NCBI GenBank assembly: GCA_025456425.1
Contig: JALOKP010000025.1
Location: 1 to 42,088, forward strand
Source: Acidobacteriota bacterium
GTDB taxonomy: Bacteria; Acidobacteriota; Polarisedimenticolia; J045
Direction of reading: 5' to 3'
DNA: 42,088 bases
The position numbers were made by a program, and so were the translations under genes. The notes beneath the pieces are model-generated. The model was not told the origin of the DNA, did not search any database, and saw nothing but the letters and a program-made list of their open reading frames with translations. This document shows positions 33,438-42,010 of the stretch, piece by piece; position 1 is the first letter of the stretch; each line of letters opens with the position of its first letter.

Positions 33438-33484
33438 AGAACCCGGCCCGCGCCCCCCCGGATCCCCGCCAGGAGGTCTCGCCC

Positions 33485-34786
33485 GTGAACATTGCGGTCA
33501 TCGGCACCGGTTACGTCGGTCTCGTGTCCGGGGCGTGCTTCGCCGAGTTCGGCACGCACGTCACCTGCGTCGACAACGACGCGTCCAAGGTCGAAGCGCT
33601 GCGGCGCGGAGAGATCCCGATCTACGAGCCGGGGCTCGACCAGCTCGTGACCCGCAACGTCGCTGCGGGCCGGCTGAACTTCACGACCGACCTGGCCGCC
33701 GCGGTCCGGGAGAACCTGGCGCTCTTCATCTGCGTCGGGACCCCGCAGGACCCGCACGGCCGTGCCGACCTCTCGTCGGTGATGGCGGTGGCGAAGTCGA
33801 TCGCCCAGGAGATGGAAGGCTACAAGGTGATCGTCGTCAAATCGACCGTGCCGGTCGGGACCGGCGACCGGGTCGAAGCGCTGGTCCGCGAGATCACGAA
33901 GGGGAAGATCCCGTTCTCGGTTGCGAGCAATCCCGAGTTCCTGCGGGAGGGGGCCGCGATCGAGGACTTCATGCGCCCCAACCGGGTCGTGATCGGGACC
34001 GAGGACGAGCAGGCGCGCGCGATCCTGGTCGACCTCTACCGCCCGCTCTACCTGATCGAGACGCCGATCCTCGCCACGCGGCGCCGCGCCTCGGAGCTGA
34101 TCAAGTACGCCTCGAACGCCTTCCTCGCGGTCAAGGTCTCGTACATCAACGAGATGGCCGACCTGTGCGAGAAGGCCGGCGTCGACGTCCACGAGGTGGC
34201 GCGCGGGATGGGGCTCGACAACCGGATCGGCGGGAAGTTCCTGCACCCCGGGCCGGGCTACGGCGGCTCGTGCTTCCCCAAGGACACGCGCGCGATCCTG
34301 GCGACCGCGGAGGAGTTCGGGGCGAAGCTGGAGATCATCGCCGCCGCGGTGGCGGTGAACGACCACCGTCCCGCCCGGATGGTCGAGAAGATCAAGGCGG
34401 CGATGGGCGGCGACGTGAAGGGGAAGACCGTCGCGCTGCTCGGCCTGGCCTTCAAACCCAACACCGACGACGTGCGCGAGTCCCCGGCGATCGAGATCGC
34501 CAACGGGCTGATCGCGGCCGGGGCGACGATCCGGGCCTACGACCCGGAGGCGATGGCGACCGCCAAGGCGGGCGGCTACCGCGGGGAGACCTGCCCCGAC
34601 GAGTACGCGGCCTGCCAGGGCGCCGACGCGCTGGTGCTGGCCACGGAGTGGAACCAGTTCCGCAACCTCGACCTCAAGCGGGTCCAGGGGCTGCTGACGA
34701 CCCCGACGGTCGTCGATCTGCGCAACGTCTACAAGCCGGCCGACATGAAGAAACTCGGGTTCGATTACACCGCGGTCGGCCGCTGA
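33485..34786 (+). CDS. ugd: UDP-glucose 6-dehydrogenase
   Basis: Converts UDP-glucose to UDP-glucuronate. The 433-residue product begins VNIAVIGTGYVGLVSGACFA, with the NAD motif at residues 6-11, then YEPGLDQLV, VPVGTGD, SNPEFLREGAAIEDFMRPNRVVIG, ELIKYASNAFLAVKVSYINE, catalytic C263 in GYGGSCFPKDT, and LGLAFKPNTDDVRESPA. These are the class-defining forms of UGD and differ from the upstream WbpA-like enzyme (GHC versus GSC). The GTG at 33485 is preceded by AGGAGG. The 47-base gap to the upstream gene is the largest in this cluster, so an internal promoter is possible. Confidence 0.95.
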   Translation: MNIAVIGTGYVGLVSGACFAEFGTHVTCVDNDASKVEALRRGEIPIYEPGLDQLVTRNVAAGRLNFTTDLAAAVRENLALFICVGTPQDPHGRADLSSVMAVAKSIAQEMEGYKVIVVKSTVPVGTGDRVEALVREITKGKIPFSVASNPEFLREGAAIEDFMRPNRVVIGTEDEQARAILVDLYRPLYLIETPILATRRRASELIKYASNAFLAVKVSYINEMADLCEKAGVDVHEVARGMGLDNRIGGKFLHPGPGYGGSCFPKDTRAILATAEEFGAKLEIIAAAVAVNDHRPARMVEKIKAAMGGDVKGKTVALLGLAFKPNTDDVRESPAIEIANGLIAAGATIRAYDPEAMATAKAGGYRGETCPDEYAACQGADALVLATEWNQFRNLDLKRVQGLLTTPTVVDLRNVYKPADMKKLGFDYTAVGR

Positions 34787-34798
34787 GCGGGGGGTCTC

Positions 34799-35761
34799 TT
34801 GCGCGCACTCGTCACCGGAGGCGGTGGGTTCATCGGGAGCAACCTCGTCGAGGCGCTGCTGCGCCGCGGCGACGACGTCGTGGTGCTCGACAACTTCGCG
34901 ACCGGGCGGCGGCAGAACCTGGCGCGCGCCGGGGAGTGGGCGAAGGCAGGCGGCGGGCGGTTCGAGCTGGTCGAGGGCGACATCCGCGACGAGGCTACGG
35001 TGCGCCGCGTGATGGCCGGGAAGAGCGTCGTGCTGCACCAGGCCGCGATCCCGTCGGTCTCGCGCTCGGTCGCCGACCCGATGACCTCGCACACCGTCAA
35101 CGTCGACGGGACGCTGACGCTGCTCCTGGCGGCCCGCGACGCGGGGGTCCGGCGCTTCGTGATGGCCTCCTCGTCCTCGCTCTACGGCGAGTCGCCGACC
35201 CTGCCCAAGGTCGAGACGATGCCGTCCGACCCGATCTCGCCCTACGGGCTCGACAAGCTGGCGGGCGAGTCCTACTGCCGCCTGTTCACCCGCCTCTACG
35301 GCCTGCCGACCGTGGCGCTGCGCTACTTCAACGTCTTCGGGCCGCGCCAGGACCCGGCGTCGGAGTACGCGGCGGTGATCCCGCGCTTCGCGACCGCGAT
35401 CCTGGCCGGCACGCCGCCGACGATCTACGGCGACGGGCAGCAGACGCGCGATTTCACCTACATCGCGAACGTCGTCGAGGCCAACCTGCGCTCGGCCGAG
35501 GCGCCGGACGAGGCCTGCGGCGAGGCCTACAACATCGCCTGCGGCGACCGGATCTCGCTGCTCGACCTGGTCGGCACGATCAACCGGCTGGCGGGAGGCG
35601 CGGTCCGCGCGGCACACGCCGAGCGGCGGGCGGGGGACATCCAGCACTCGCTGGCCGACATCGGCAAGGCTCGGCGGCTGCTCGGCTACGAGCCGAAGGT
35701 CGGTCTGGAGGAGGGGTTGACCCGGACGATCGAGCACCTCCGCGCCCCGGATCGGGCGTGA
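34799..35761 (+). CDS. UDP-sugar 4-epimerase, WbpP-like
   Basis: A 320-residue extended short-chain dehydrogenase with GGGGFIGSNLVEALLRRG at the N-terminus, HQAAIPSVSRSVADP, ASSSSLYGESPTLPK, catalytic Y149-x3-K153 in YGLDKLAGE and RYFNVFGPRQDPASEYAAVIP. HQAAxxSVxRSxxDP and FNVFGPRQDP.xYAAVIP are features of UDP-GlcNAc C4-epimerases of the WbpP/GalE type. The start is TTG at 34799 with only a weak GGGGGG upstream. It forms a second dehydrogenase-epimerase pair with ugd, but could instead supply UDP-GalNAc. Confidence 0.87.
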   Translation: MRALVTGGGGFIGSNLVEALLRRGDDVVVLDNFATGRRQNLARAGEWAKAGGGRFELVEGDIRDEATVRRVMAGKSVVLHQAAIPSVSRSVADPMTSHTVNVDGTLTLLLAARDAGVRRFVMASSSSLYGESPTLPKVETMPSDPISPYGLDKLAGESYCRLFTRLYGLPTVALRYFNVFGPRQDPASEYAAVIPRFATAILAGTPPTIYGDGQQTRDFTYIANVVEANLRSAEAPDEACGEAYNIACGDRISLLDLVGTINRLAGGAVRAAHAERRAGDIQHSLADIGKARRLLGYEPKVGLEEGLTRTIEHLRAPDRA

Positions 35762-35765
35762 GCGC

Positions 35766-36830
35766 GTGACGCGCGGCCCCGACCGCGCGGTGATCGTCGC
35801 CGGGGGCGGGGGAACCCGCCTCTGGCCCTGGACCGGGCCGGACCTTCCCAAGCCGCTGCTGCCGCTCGGCGGCGGCGGGCGCACGCTGCTCGCCGCGGGG
35901 CTCGACCGGCTCGAGGGGCTCGTCCCGCCCGGAGCGATCGCGCTGCAGGCCCCGGCCGCGCTCGGCGCGCGCCTTGCCGCGGCCGAGCCGCGCCTGGCGC
36001 GCGGCGCGGTGCTCGACGAACCGAGCGCGCGCGATACCGGGCCGGCGATCGCGCTTGCGATGCGGCGGCTGCTCGCCCACGCGCCGGAGGCGGTCGCGGC
36101 CGTGCTGCCGGCCGACCAGCGGGTCGCGGACGAGCCGGCGTTCCGGACCGCGCTGGCCGTCGCGGCCCAGGCCGCGCGCGGCGGGGCGCTCGTCACGATG
36201 GGGATCGTTCCCGACCACCCGAGCACCCGCTTCGGATACATCGAGGCCGGCGGGACGATCGGTCCCGGCCCCGCGCGCGCGGTCGCGCGCTTCGTCGAGA
36301 AGCCCGACCGGCAGGCCGCGGAGCGCTTCCTCGCGGGGGGCCGCCACCTCTGGAACGCGGGGATCTTCGTCTGGCGCGCCGACGCCTTCTGGACCGCGCT
36401 CGAGCGCGCCGCACCGGAGCTGGCGGCCGCCGTCGAGCGCTTCGCCGCCGGCGCCGCCGCGGCCTGGGACGCGGCCCCGTGCACTTCGATCGACTACGCG
36501 CTGATGGAGCGCACCGGCGGCGTCGTGGTCGTGCCGCTCGACGCCGGCTGGGACGACGTCGGGGGCTGGGACGCCGTCGTGCGCCTGGCGCGCGCGGGGG
36601 ACGCCGGCCCGGCGCGGCTGGTGCCGGCCTCCGGGGACGCATTCGAGGGCTCGGTCGTGGTCGAGATCGGACCGGCGCGCACGCCGCGCGCCGTGCTGCT
36701 GGGCGGCGCGCCGCTGCTCGTCGTCGCAGGTCCCGAGGGGTTGCTGGTCGCGCCGCGCGACGCGGCCGACCGCGTCAAGGCCTGGGCCGGCCCCGCGGCC
36801 GGCCCCATCTCCGGCGACGCAGCGCGCTGA
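35766..36830 (+). CDS. Mannose-1-phosphate guanylyltransferase-like nucleotidyltransferase
   Basis: The 354-residue protein has the sugar nucleotidyltransferase fold: GGGGTRLWPWTGPDLPKPLLPL (13-34) is the pyrophosphorylase signature with its lysine in PKP, then EPSARDTGPAIALAMRRL, VLPADQRV, TRFGYIEAGG, FVEKPDRQAAERFLAGGRHLWNAGIFVW and DAGWDDVGGWDAV. EPxxRDTxPAI and LWNxGIFxW/DxGWxDxGxW place it with ManC/GMP enzymes that make GDP-mannose. It lacks the C-terminal isomerase half of bifunctional ManC. GTG start 4 bases after the preceding stop. Confidence 0.87.
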   Translation: MTRGPDRAVIVAGGGGTRLWPWTGPDLPKPLLPLGGGGRTLLAAGLDRLEGLVPPGAIALQAPAALGARLAAAEPRLARGAVLDEPSARDTGPAIALAMRRLLAHAPEAVAAVLPADQRVADEPAFRTALAVAAQAARGGALVTMGIVPDHPSTRFGYIEAGGTIGPGPARAVARFVEKPDRQAAERFLAGGRHLWNAGIFVWRADAFWTALERAAPELAAAVERFAAGAAAAWDAAPCTSIDYALMERTGGVVVVPLDAGWDDVGGWDAVVRLARAGDAGPARLVPASGDAFEGSVVVEIGPARTPRAVLLGGAPLLVVAGPEGLLVAPRDAADRVKAWAGPAAGPISGDAAR

Positions 36831-36841
36831 GCGGGGACGCG

Positions 36842-38026
36842 GTGCCGGCCGGATCGCTGCTCGCGCTGCTGGCGTTCGCGCTGCTTGGGCTCGCCGCCTA
36901 CGCCTACCTCGGCTACCCCCTGGTCGCGCGGCTCCTCGTCCCGCGCCTGCCCCCGCCGCCCGCAGGAGCGGGCGGCACGGGCGACGGGCCCGGCGCCCTC
37001 CCGGCCGTCAGCGTGCTGGTCGCGGCGCGCAACGAGGCGCCGGCGATCGGCGCCCGGCTGGCGAACCTGCTGTCCCAGGACTACCCGTCCGACAAGCTCG
37101 AGATCCTCGTCGCGTCCGACGCCAGCGACGACGGGACCGACGCGATCGTCGCCGCCGCCGGCGACCCGCGCGTGCGACTCTGGCGGCAGGAGCCGCGCGC
37201 CGGCAAGACCGCCGCGATCAACCAGCTCGGGAGGATGGCGACCGGCGAGATCCTGGTCCAGACCGACGCCGACGTGACCTTCGCTCCCGGCGCCCTGCGC
37301 GCGCTGGCGGCGGCCTTCGACGACCCGCGCGTCGGCGTCGCCGACGGGACGGTCCGCTTCAGCAACGCCGAGTCGCCGGAGGTCGCGGGTGGCGAGGGGC
37401 TCTACTGGCGCTTCGAGAACTGGACCAAGGAGGTCGAGTCCGGGCGCGGGCTGCTCTGCGTCGCCAACGGCGGGATCTACGCGCTGCGCCGCGCGCTCTG
37501 GCGGCCGCTGCCGGTCACCGTCGCGGGGGACGCGGCCGAGCCGCTGCTGGCCGCGCGCGAGGGGTACCTGACCGTGGTGGCCCCCGGGGCCCGGGCCCAG
37601 GTCCGCGCCGCCGCCACGCTGGCCGAGGAGTTCCAGCGCAAGGTCCGGATCATCGCGCAGCAGGTCGCCTGCGCCCGCTGGATCGGCCTCTCGACGCTCC
37701 CGCTCCGCACGCTCTGGGCCTACGCCTCGCACAAGCTGCTGCGCTACGCGGTGCCGGTCCTCGCCGGGCTGGCGCTGGCGACGGGGGCCGGCGCGGCGGC
37801 GCTCGGGTCGCGAGCCGGACTCGCCGCCGTGGTGGCGGTCCTGCTCCCGGTGGCGGCGGCGCCGCTGGGCCTGCTGCGCCGGCCGCGCGTGCTCGCCCGG
37901 TTGTTCCGTGTGCCGCTCTACCTCGTGATGATCAACGCCGCGGCGGCGGCCGGGCTGGCGCGCGGTCTCTCGGGACGCGCGGCCGCCAGTTGGGAAGCCC
38001 CAGCCAGCACGCGCCGCGCGCCGTAG
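36842..38026 (+). CDS. Membrane glycosyltransferase family 2
   Basis: The 394-residue protein has an N-terminal membrane helix (about 6-34), a GT-A domain (55-280: SVLVAARNEAPAIGARLANLLSQDYPSDKLEILVASDASDDGT), the metal-binding DAD at 142-144 (VQTDADVTF), and a C-terminal part with several hydrophobic segments (about 300-370) after EEFQRKVRIIAQQ, which stands where related enzymes have QxxRW. This resembles cellulose/hyaluronan-type and exopolysaccharide synthases acting at the inner membrane. The acceptor and sugar are not determinable, though the UDP-uronates and GDP-mannose made by the neighbours are candidates. GTG 36842 follows the preceding stop by 11 bases. Confidence 0.87.
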   Translation: MPAGSLLALLAFALLGLAAYAYLGYPLVARLLVPRLPPPPAGAGGTGDGPGALPAVSVLVAARNEAPAIGARLANLLSQDYPSDKLEILVASDASDDGTDAIVAAAGDPRVRLWRQEPRAGKTAAINQLGRMATGEILVQTDADVTFAPGALRALAAAFDDPRVGVADGTVRFSNAESPEVAGGEGLYWRFENWTKEVESGRGLLCVANGGIYALRRALWRPLPVTVAGDAAEPLLAAREGYLTVVAPGARAQVRAAATLAEEFQRKVRIIAQQVACARWIGLSTLPLRTLWAYASHKLLRYAVPVLAGLALATGAGAAALGSRAGLAAVVAVLLPVAAAPLGLLRRPRVLARLFRVPLYLVMINAAAAAGLARGLSGRAAASWEAPASTRRAP

Positions 38027-38070
38027 CCTCCGCCGTGCGAAGCCCGGGGGCGCCGGCCGCGGTCCTCCGC

Positions 38071-38076
38071 GATAAT
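38071..38076 (+). promoter_or_regulatory. -10-like GATAAT directly before a start codon
   Basis: GATAAT ends 7 bases before ATG 38084 and no Shine-Dalgarno sequence lies between them, a second case of a probable leaderless transcript. No -35 recognised. Confidence 0.4.
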
Positions 38077-38083
38077 CGCGACG

Positions 38084-39172
38084 ATGCCGCCGTCCTCCCC
38101 CTCCGCCGCCACCCTGCGCCAGCTCGCCGCGCTGATCCACCCCGGCGGCGTCACGGCCCCCTCCGGGCCGATCGCCGGCAGCCTGGAGCTGGTCGCGGCG
38201 GCGCGCGAGCACCGCGTTGCGGCGCTCGTGGCGCGCGCGCTCGAAACGCGCGGCGAGCTGGCGGGCCTGGACGACGCGGCGCGCGCGGCGCTGCGGCGCG
38301 CGCTGCTCGACCAGCAGCAGGAACGGGCCCAGCTCGACGCGCTCGGCGCCGTGGCCGCAGCCGCGCTCGATGCGGCCGGGATCCCGTTCGTGGCGCTCAA
38401 GGGCGCGGCGCTCGGCGCGGCGCACTATCCCGCCCCCGCGCTGCGGCCGATGACCGACGTCGACCTGCTCGTCGCGCCCGGCGACAAGGACCGCGCGCTG
38501 ACCGCGCTGGCCGCGGCCGGTTTCGTGCGCCCGCCTCCCGCACAGGAGGCCTTCTGGGCCGGGTCGTTCTACAACCTGCCGCTCGACCCGCCGCCCGGGC
38601 AGGCCGGCAAGCTCGAGCTGCACTGGTCGATCGCGCAGCAGGGGCGCCACGCCCCCGATGTCGAGGGGATCCTGGCCCGCGCGCGCGCGATCGAGACCCC
38701 GGCCGGCCGGCTGCCGATCCCGGAAGCGGTCGACCTGCTGCTGCACCAGTCGCTCCACCTCTCGTACCACTACTTCGAGCCCAAGCTGATCTGGCTCCAC
38801 GACCTGGCCCTCCTGCACCGCGATCCGCCCGACGCCGCCGAGACGCTGGCCCGGGCCGCCGCGTGGGGGATGCACCTGCCGCTCGCGCTGGCCGCGGCGC
38901 AGGTCGAGCGGGCCTTTCCGGGGACCGTGTCGCCGCCGTTCCGAACGCTCGCGGAACGCAGCCTGCGCGCTCGGACGCTCCTGACCTGGGCCGGCGCCGG
39001 CGCGGACGAACCCCTGGCCCTGCTCGCGCGCTGGAATGATCGGCGGCGGCAGCTGGTCTACGCCGTCGCCACGCTCGACCGCCCGTCGCAGATGGTGCGC
39101 GCGCTGACCTCGTGGGCGCGGCGCGCGGCGCGCCACGGCGACGCCGCCGGGCGCCGGAAGGACCCGTGCTAG
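38084..39172 (+). CDS. Nucleotidyltransferase family protein (NTP_transf_5-like)
   Basis: The 362-residue protein has the core of the uncharacterised nucleotidyltransferase family often found in polysaccharide clusters: IPFVALKGAALGAAHYPAPALRPMTDVDLLV (residues 100-130) with the K106-G107 pair and metal-binding D125/D127, then LELHWSI and VDLLLHQSLHLSYHYFEPKLIWLHDLALL, the conserved helical region. Substrate unknown; members may modify sugars or proteins of exported polymers. The spacing of 57 bases from the glycosyltransferase, with a -10-like hexamer, suggests its own promoter. Ala/Arg-rich C-terminus. Confidence 0.8.
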   Translation: MPPSSPSAATLRQLAALIHPGGVTAPSGPIAGSLELVAAAREHRVAALVARALETRGELAGLDDAARAALRRALLDQQQERAQLDALGAVAAAALDAAGIPFVALKGAALGAAHYPAPALRPMTDVDLLVAPGDKDRALTALAAAGFVRPPPAQEAFWAGSFYNLPLDPPPGQAGKLELHWSIAQQGRHAPDVEGILARARAIETPAGRLPIPEAVDLLLHQSLHLSYHYFEPKLIWLHDLALLHRDPPDAAETLARAAAWGMHLPLALAAAQVERAFPGTVSPPFRTLAERSLRARTLLTWAGAGADEPLALLARWNDRRRQLVYAVATLDRPSQMVRALTSWARRAARHGDAAGRRKDPC

Positions 39173-39175
39173 GAT
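39167..39175 (+). promoter_or_regulatory. Extended -10 element TGCTAGGAT
   Basis: TG-n-TAGGAT is an extended -10 lying over the stop of the preceding gene. It would start an mRNA near 39182, about 50 bases before the chosen acyltransferase start, and would leave out the alternative GTG at 39166. Confidence 0.4.
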
Positions 39176-39231
39176 GCGCGGTCGGCCCCGTCCGCGGCCT
39201 GGGCACGGCGGGCGGGACCCGGGCAGGGACG

Positions 39232-39975
39232 GTGTCGGTGGTGGTCGACGGGGCCTCCGGGGCGGATGAGAGGGACGCGCACTCGATCCGGGACGCGCTC
39301 TACGGGCGCGCCCTGCCGCCGCTCGCCGCCCTGCTGATTCGCGCCCTGCGCTCGACCTGGACGCTGCGCGTGCACGGCCGCGAGGTCCTCGAGCGCTTCG
39401 CCGCCGAGGGCCGCCGCTACGTTCACGTCTTCTGGCACGCCCACATCCTGCTCGGGATCTACAGCTACGTCGGGCCGCAGATCGTGGTGATGATCAGCCG
39501 CCACCGCGACGGCGAGCTGATCGCGAAGACGGTCGAGCGCTTCGGCTACCTGGCAGCGCGCGGCTCGACCACGGAGGGGGGCTCCGCCGCCTTCCGCGAG
39601 ATGGTCCAGTCGGTGCGCGCGGGGCGCGACATCTGCTTCACCCCGGACGGCCCGCGCGGACCGGCCCGCAAGGTCCAGCCCGGCACGATCGCTGCGGCGC
39701 GGGCGCTGGGGATCCCGATCGTCCCCGTCGTCGGCGCGGCCGACCGGGCCTGGCGCCTGAACTCCTGGGACCGCTTCCTGGTCCCCAAGCCGGGGGCGCG
39801 CGTGCTGCTGGCCTGCGGCGAGCCGCTCTTCGTCGAGCGCGGTGAAGACCCCGAGACGGGCGCGGCGCGGCTGGAGCGGGAGATGGAGGCGCTCGCCGTC
39901 TTCGCCGCGGCGCACGCGGCCGACCTCTCGGTCGGCAAGCCGGTCGGCCGGCTGGCCGGGGGGCGCGTCGGATGA
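39232..39975 (+). CDS. Lysophospholipid acyltransferase-like protein (DUF374)
   Basis: With the start at GTG 39232 the product has 247 residues. It carries the DUF374 landmarks: YVHVFWHAHILLG (the WH pair), VVMISRHRDGELIAKTVERFG, RGSTTEGGSAAFREM and DICFTPDGPRGPARKVQPGTIAAARALGIPIVPVVG. The family is related to lipid A and phospholipid acyltransferases and often sits beside Kdo or lipid A genes, as here next to lpxB. It probably acylates an envelope lipid at the inner membrane. An AGGGA lies 4 bases before the GTG. An alternative GTG at 39166, also with an AAGG, would add 22 residues of unfamilylike sequence. The stop overlaps lpxB by 4 bases. Confidence 0.83.
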   Translation: MSVVVDGASGADERDAHSIRDALYGRALPPLAALLIRALRSTWTLRVHGREVLERFAAEGRRYVHVFWHAHILLGIYSYVGPQIVVMISRHRDGELIAKTVERFGYLAARGSTTEGGSAAFREMVQSVRAGRDICFTPDGPRGPARKVQPGTIAAARALGIPIVPVVGAADRAWRLNSWDRFLVPKPGARVLLACGEPLFVERGEDPETGAARLEREMEALAVFAAAHAADLSVGKPVGRLAGGRVG

Positions 39976-41129
39976 GCGCCGCCCCGCGCCGCGTGCTGGT
40001 CGTGACCGGCGAGGCCTCGGGCGACACCCACGCCGCGGGGCTGGCGCGCGAGGCGCTGCGGCTCGACCCGGCGCTGCGGTTCGAGGGGATGGGGGGGCCG
40101 GCGCTGCGCGAGCTGGGGGTCCGGATCCTCTACGACGCGGCCGACGTCTCGGTCGTCGGGATCACCGAGGTCCTCGAGCACATCGGCCCGATCTGGCGCC
40201 GCCTGCGGGACCTGAAGCAGCGGCTCGCCGCGGAGCGGCCCGACGCCCTGCTGCTGGTCGACTTCCCCGACTTCAACCTGCGCCTGGCGACCGAGGCGCG
40301 GAAGCTCGGGATCCCGGTCGTCTACTTCATCAGCCCCAGCGTCTGGGCCTGGCGCACCGGACGGGTCCACCGGATCAAGCGCGACGTGAGCCGGATGTTG
40401 ACGCTCTTCCCGTTCGAGAAGGAGTTCTACGACCGGCACGGCGTGCCGGCGACCTTCGTCGGCCACCCGGTGGCGGACGACATCCCGCAGGAAACCTCGG
40501 TCACCGAGGCCCGCCGGCGGCTGGGCCTCGACCGCGGCGCGCCGGTCTTCGCGCTGCTCCCCGGCTCGCGCACCGGCGAGATCCGCCGGCTGCTCGACCC
40601 GCTGCTCGAGACCGCGCGCGAGACGCTGAAGGCCGTCCCGCGGGCCGCGTTCCTGATCCCGATCGCGCGCACCGTCGACGCCGCGCTGCTGGAGGGGGCG
40701 GCGGCCCGTTCGGGCCTGCCGGTGGTCGCGCTGTCGAACTCCTTCGACGAGATCGCCGAGGCCGCCGACGCGGCGGTCGCGGCCTCCGGGACCGCGGTGC
40801 TCGAGCTGGCCGTGCGCGGCGTCCCGGCGGTCGTGGTCTATCGCACGACCTGGGCGACCTACGCCGTCGGCCGGCTGGCGCTGAAGGTCCCCTACATCAG
40901 CCTCGTCAACCTGCTGACCGGACGCGCGGTCCTGCCGGAGCTGCTCCAGAACGAGTTCACCCCGGCGGCGGCCGCGCGCGAGCTGGTCGCGCTGGGGATG
41001 CCGGGCCCGCGCCGCGACGCGGCGCTGGCCGGGCTGGCCGAGGTGCGGGCGAAGCTCGGCGAGCCGGGCGCCTACCGGCGCGCCGCGGCGGCGCTGCTCG
41101 AGGTGCTCGACGCGGAGGGACGGCGATGA
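39972..41129 (+). CDS. lpxB: Lipid-A-disaccharide synthase
   Basis: Joins UDP-2,3-diacylglucosamine and lipid X to form the lipid A disaccharide on the cytosolic face of the inner membrane. The 385-residue product has VVTGEASGDTHAAGL near the N-terminus, GMGGPALRELGVRILYD, DVSVVGITEVLEHI, LLVDFPDFNLRLA, YFISPSVWAWRTGRVHRIKRDV, FPFEKEFYDRHGVPATFVGHP and LLPGSRTGEIRRLL, all standard for LpxB. It proves a lipid A-type outer membrane. ATG and stop overlap both neighbours by 4 bases. Confidence 0.97.
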   Translation: MSAAPRRVLVVTGEASGDTHAAGLAREALRLDPALRFEGMGGPALRELGVRILYDAADVSVVGITEVLEHIGPIWRRLRDLKQRLAAERPDALLLVDFPDFNLRLATEARKLGIPVVYFISPSVWAWRTGRVHRIKRDVSRMLTLFPFEKEFYDRHGVPATFVGHPVADDIPQETSVTEARRRLGLDRGAPVFALLPGSRTGEIRRLLDPLLETARETLKAVPRAAFLIPIARTVDAALLEGAAARSGLPVVALSNSFDEIAEAADAAVAASGTAVLELAVRGVPAVVVYRTTWATYAVGRLALKVPYISLVNLLTGRAVLPELLQNEFTPAAAARELVALGMPGPRRDAALAGLAEVRAKLGEPGAYRRAAAALLEVLDAEGRR

Positions 41130-42010
41130 TCCGGAGCATGACCGGGTACGGGCGCGGGCGCGCCGCCGAGGGCGAGGTCGCGATGCGCGTCGAGATCCGC
41201 TCGGTCAACAACCGCGGGCGCGAGGTCCGGCTGCGGCTGCCCAACGAGCTGGTCGCGCTCGAGCCCGAGCTGCGGGGCGAGGTCCAGGAGCGGGTCGCGC
41301 GCGGGAGGGTGGACGCCTTCGTGGAGTGGGAGGGGCCGGCGCCCGCGGGACCGCGCTTCGCCGTCAACCCCGCTCACGCCGCCGCGATGCTGGCCGCGTG
41401 GCGCGAACTCGCGGTGCGGCTGGAACTGCCCGGCGAGCCGGGCGTGGGCGACCTGCTGCGCCTGCCCGGCGTGGTCGAGCCGGTTCCCGGGACGGAACTC
41501 GACCCGTCGCGGTTCCTGCCGCTGGCGCGCACCGCGCTGAGGGCGGCGCTCGACGAGCACGCCCGCTCGCGCGAACGGGAAGGGGCGGCCCTGGCGCGCG
41601 ACCTGCGCGAGCGGGCCGAGCTGATCGTCCGGCTGGTCGCCGAGATCGAGGAGCGGGTGCCGGGGGCCGCGGCGCGCCAGGCGCAGGACCTGCGGGCCCG
41701 CGTCACCGAGCTGCTGGGCGCGGTGCCGCTGGACGAGGCGCGGCTGGCGCAGGAGGTCGCGCTGCTGGCCCAGCGCGCCGACGTGACCGAGGAGATCGTC
41801 CGCCTCGACGCACACCTCTCGCGGCTGGCCGCGCTGTTCGGGCCGCAGGGCACGGAGATCGGGCGGGCGCTGGAGTTCCTGGTGCAGGAGATCCGGCGCG
41901 AGGTCAGCACCCTCTCCGCCAAGTGCGGCGAGCCGGAGATCGACGCCCGGACGCTGGCGATCAAGGCGGAGCTCGAGCGGATCAAAGAACAGTCGGCGAA
42001 CCTGGAATGA
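41126..42010 (+). CDS. yicC: YicC family endoribonuclease
   Basis: The 294-residue protein has the YicC N-terminus IRSMTGYGRG and EIRSVNNRGREVRLRLP, and the C-terminal domain of the family (DUF1732-like): EEIVRLDAHLSRLAALF, GRALEFLVQEIRREVSTLSAKCGEPEI and IKAELERIKEQSANLE. YicC proteins are reported to be RNases affecting small-RNA and stress physiology. It is in the classic yicC-gmk order; the stop overlaps the gmk start (ATGA). Confidence 0.95.
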   Translation: MIRSMTGYGRGRAAEGEVAMRVEIRSVNNRGREVRLRLPNELVALEPELRGEVQERVARGRVDAFVEWEGPAPAGPRFAVNPAHAAAMLAAWRELAVRLELPGEPGVGDLLRLPGVVEPVPGTELDPSRFLPLARTALRAALDEHARSREREGAALARDLRERAELIVRLVAEIEERVPGAAARQAQDLRARVTELLGAVPLDEARLAQEVALLAQRADVTEEIVRLDAHLSRLAALFGPQGTEIGRALEFLVQEIRREVSTLSAKCGEPEIDARTLAIKAELERIKEQSANLE

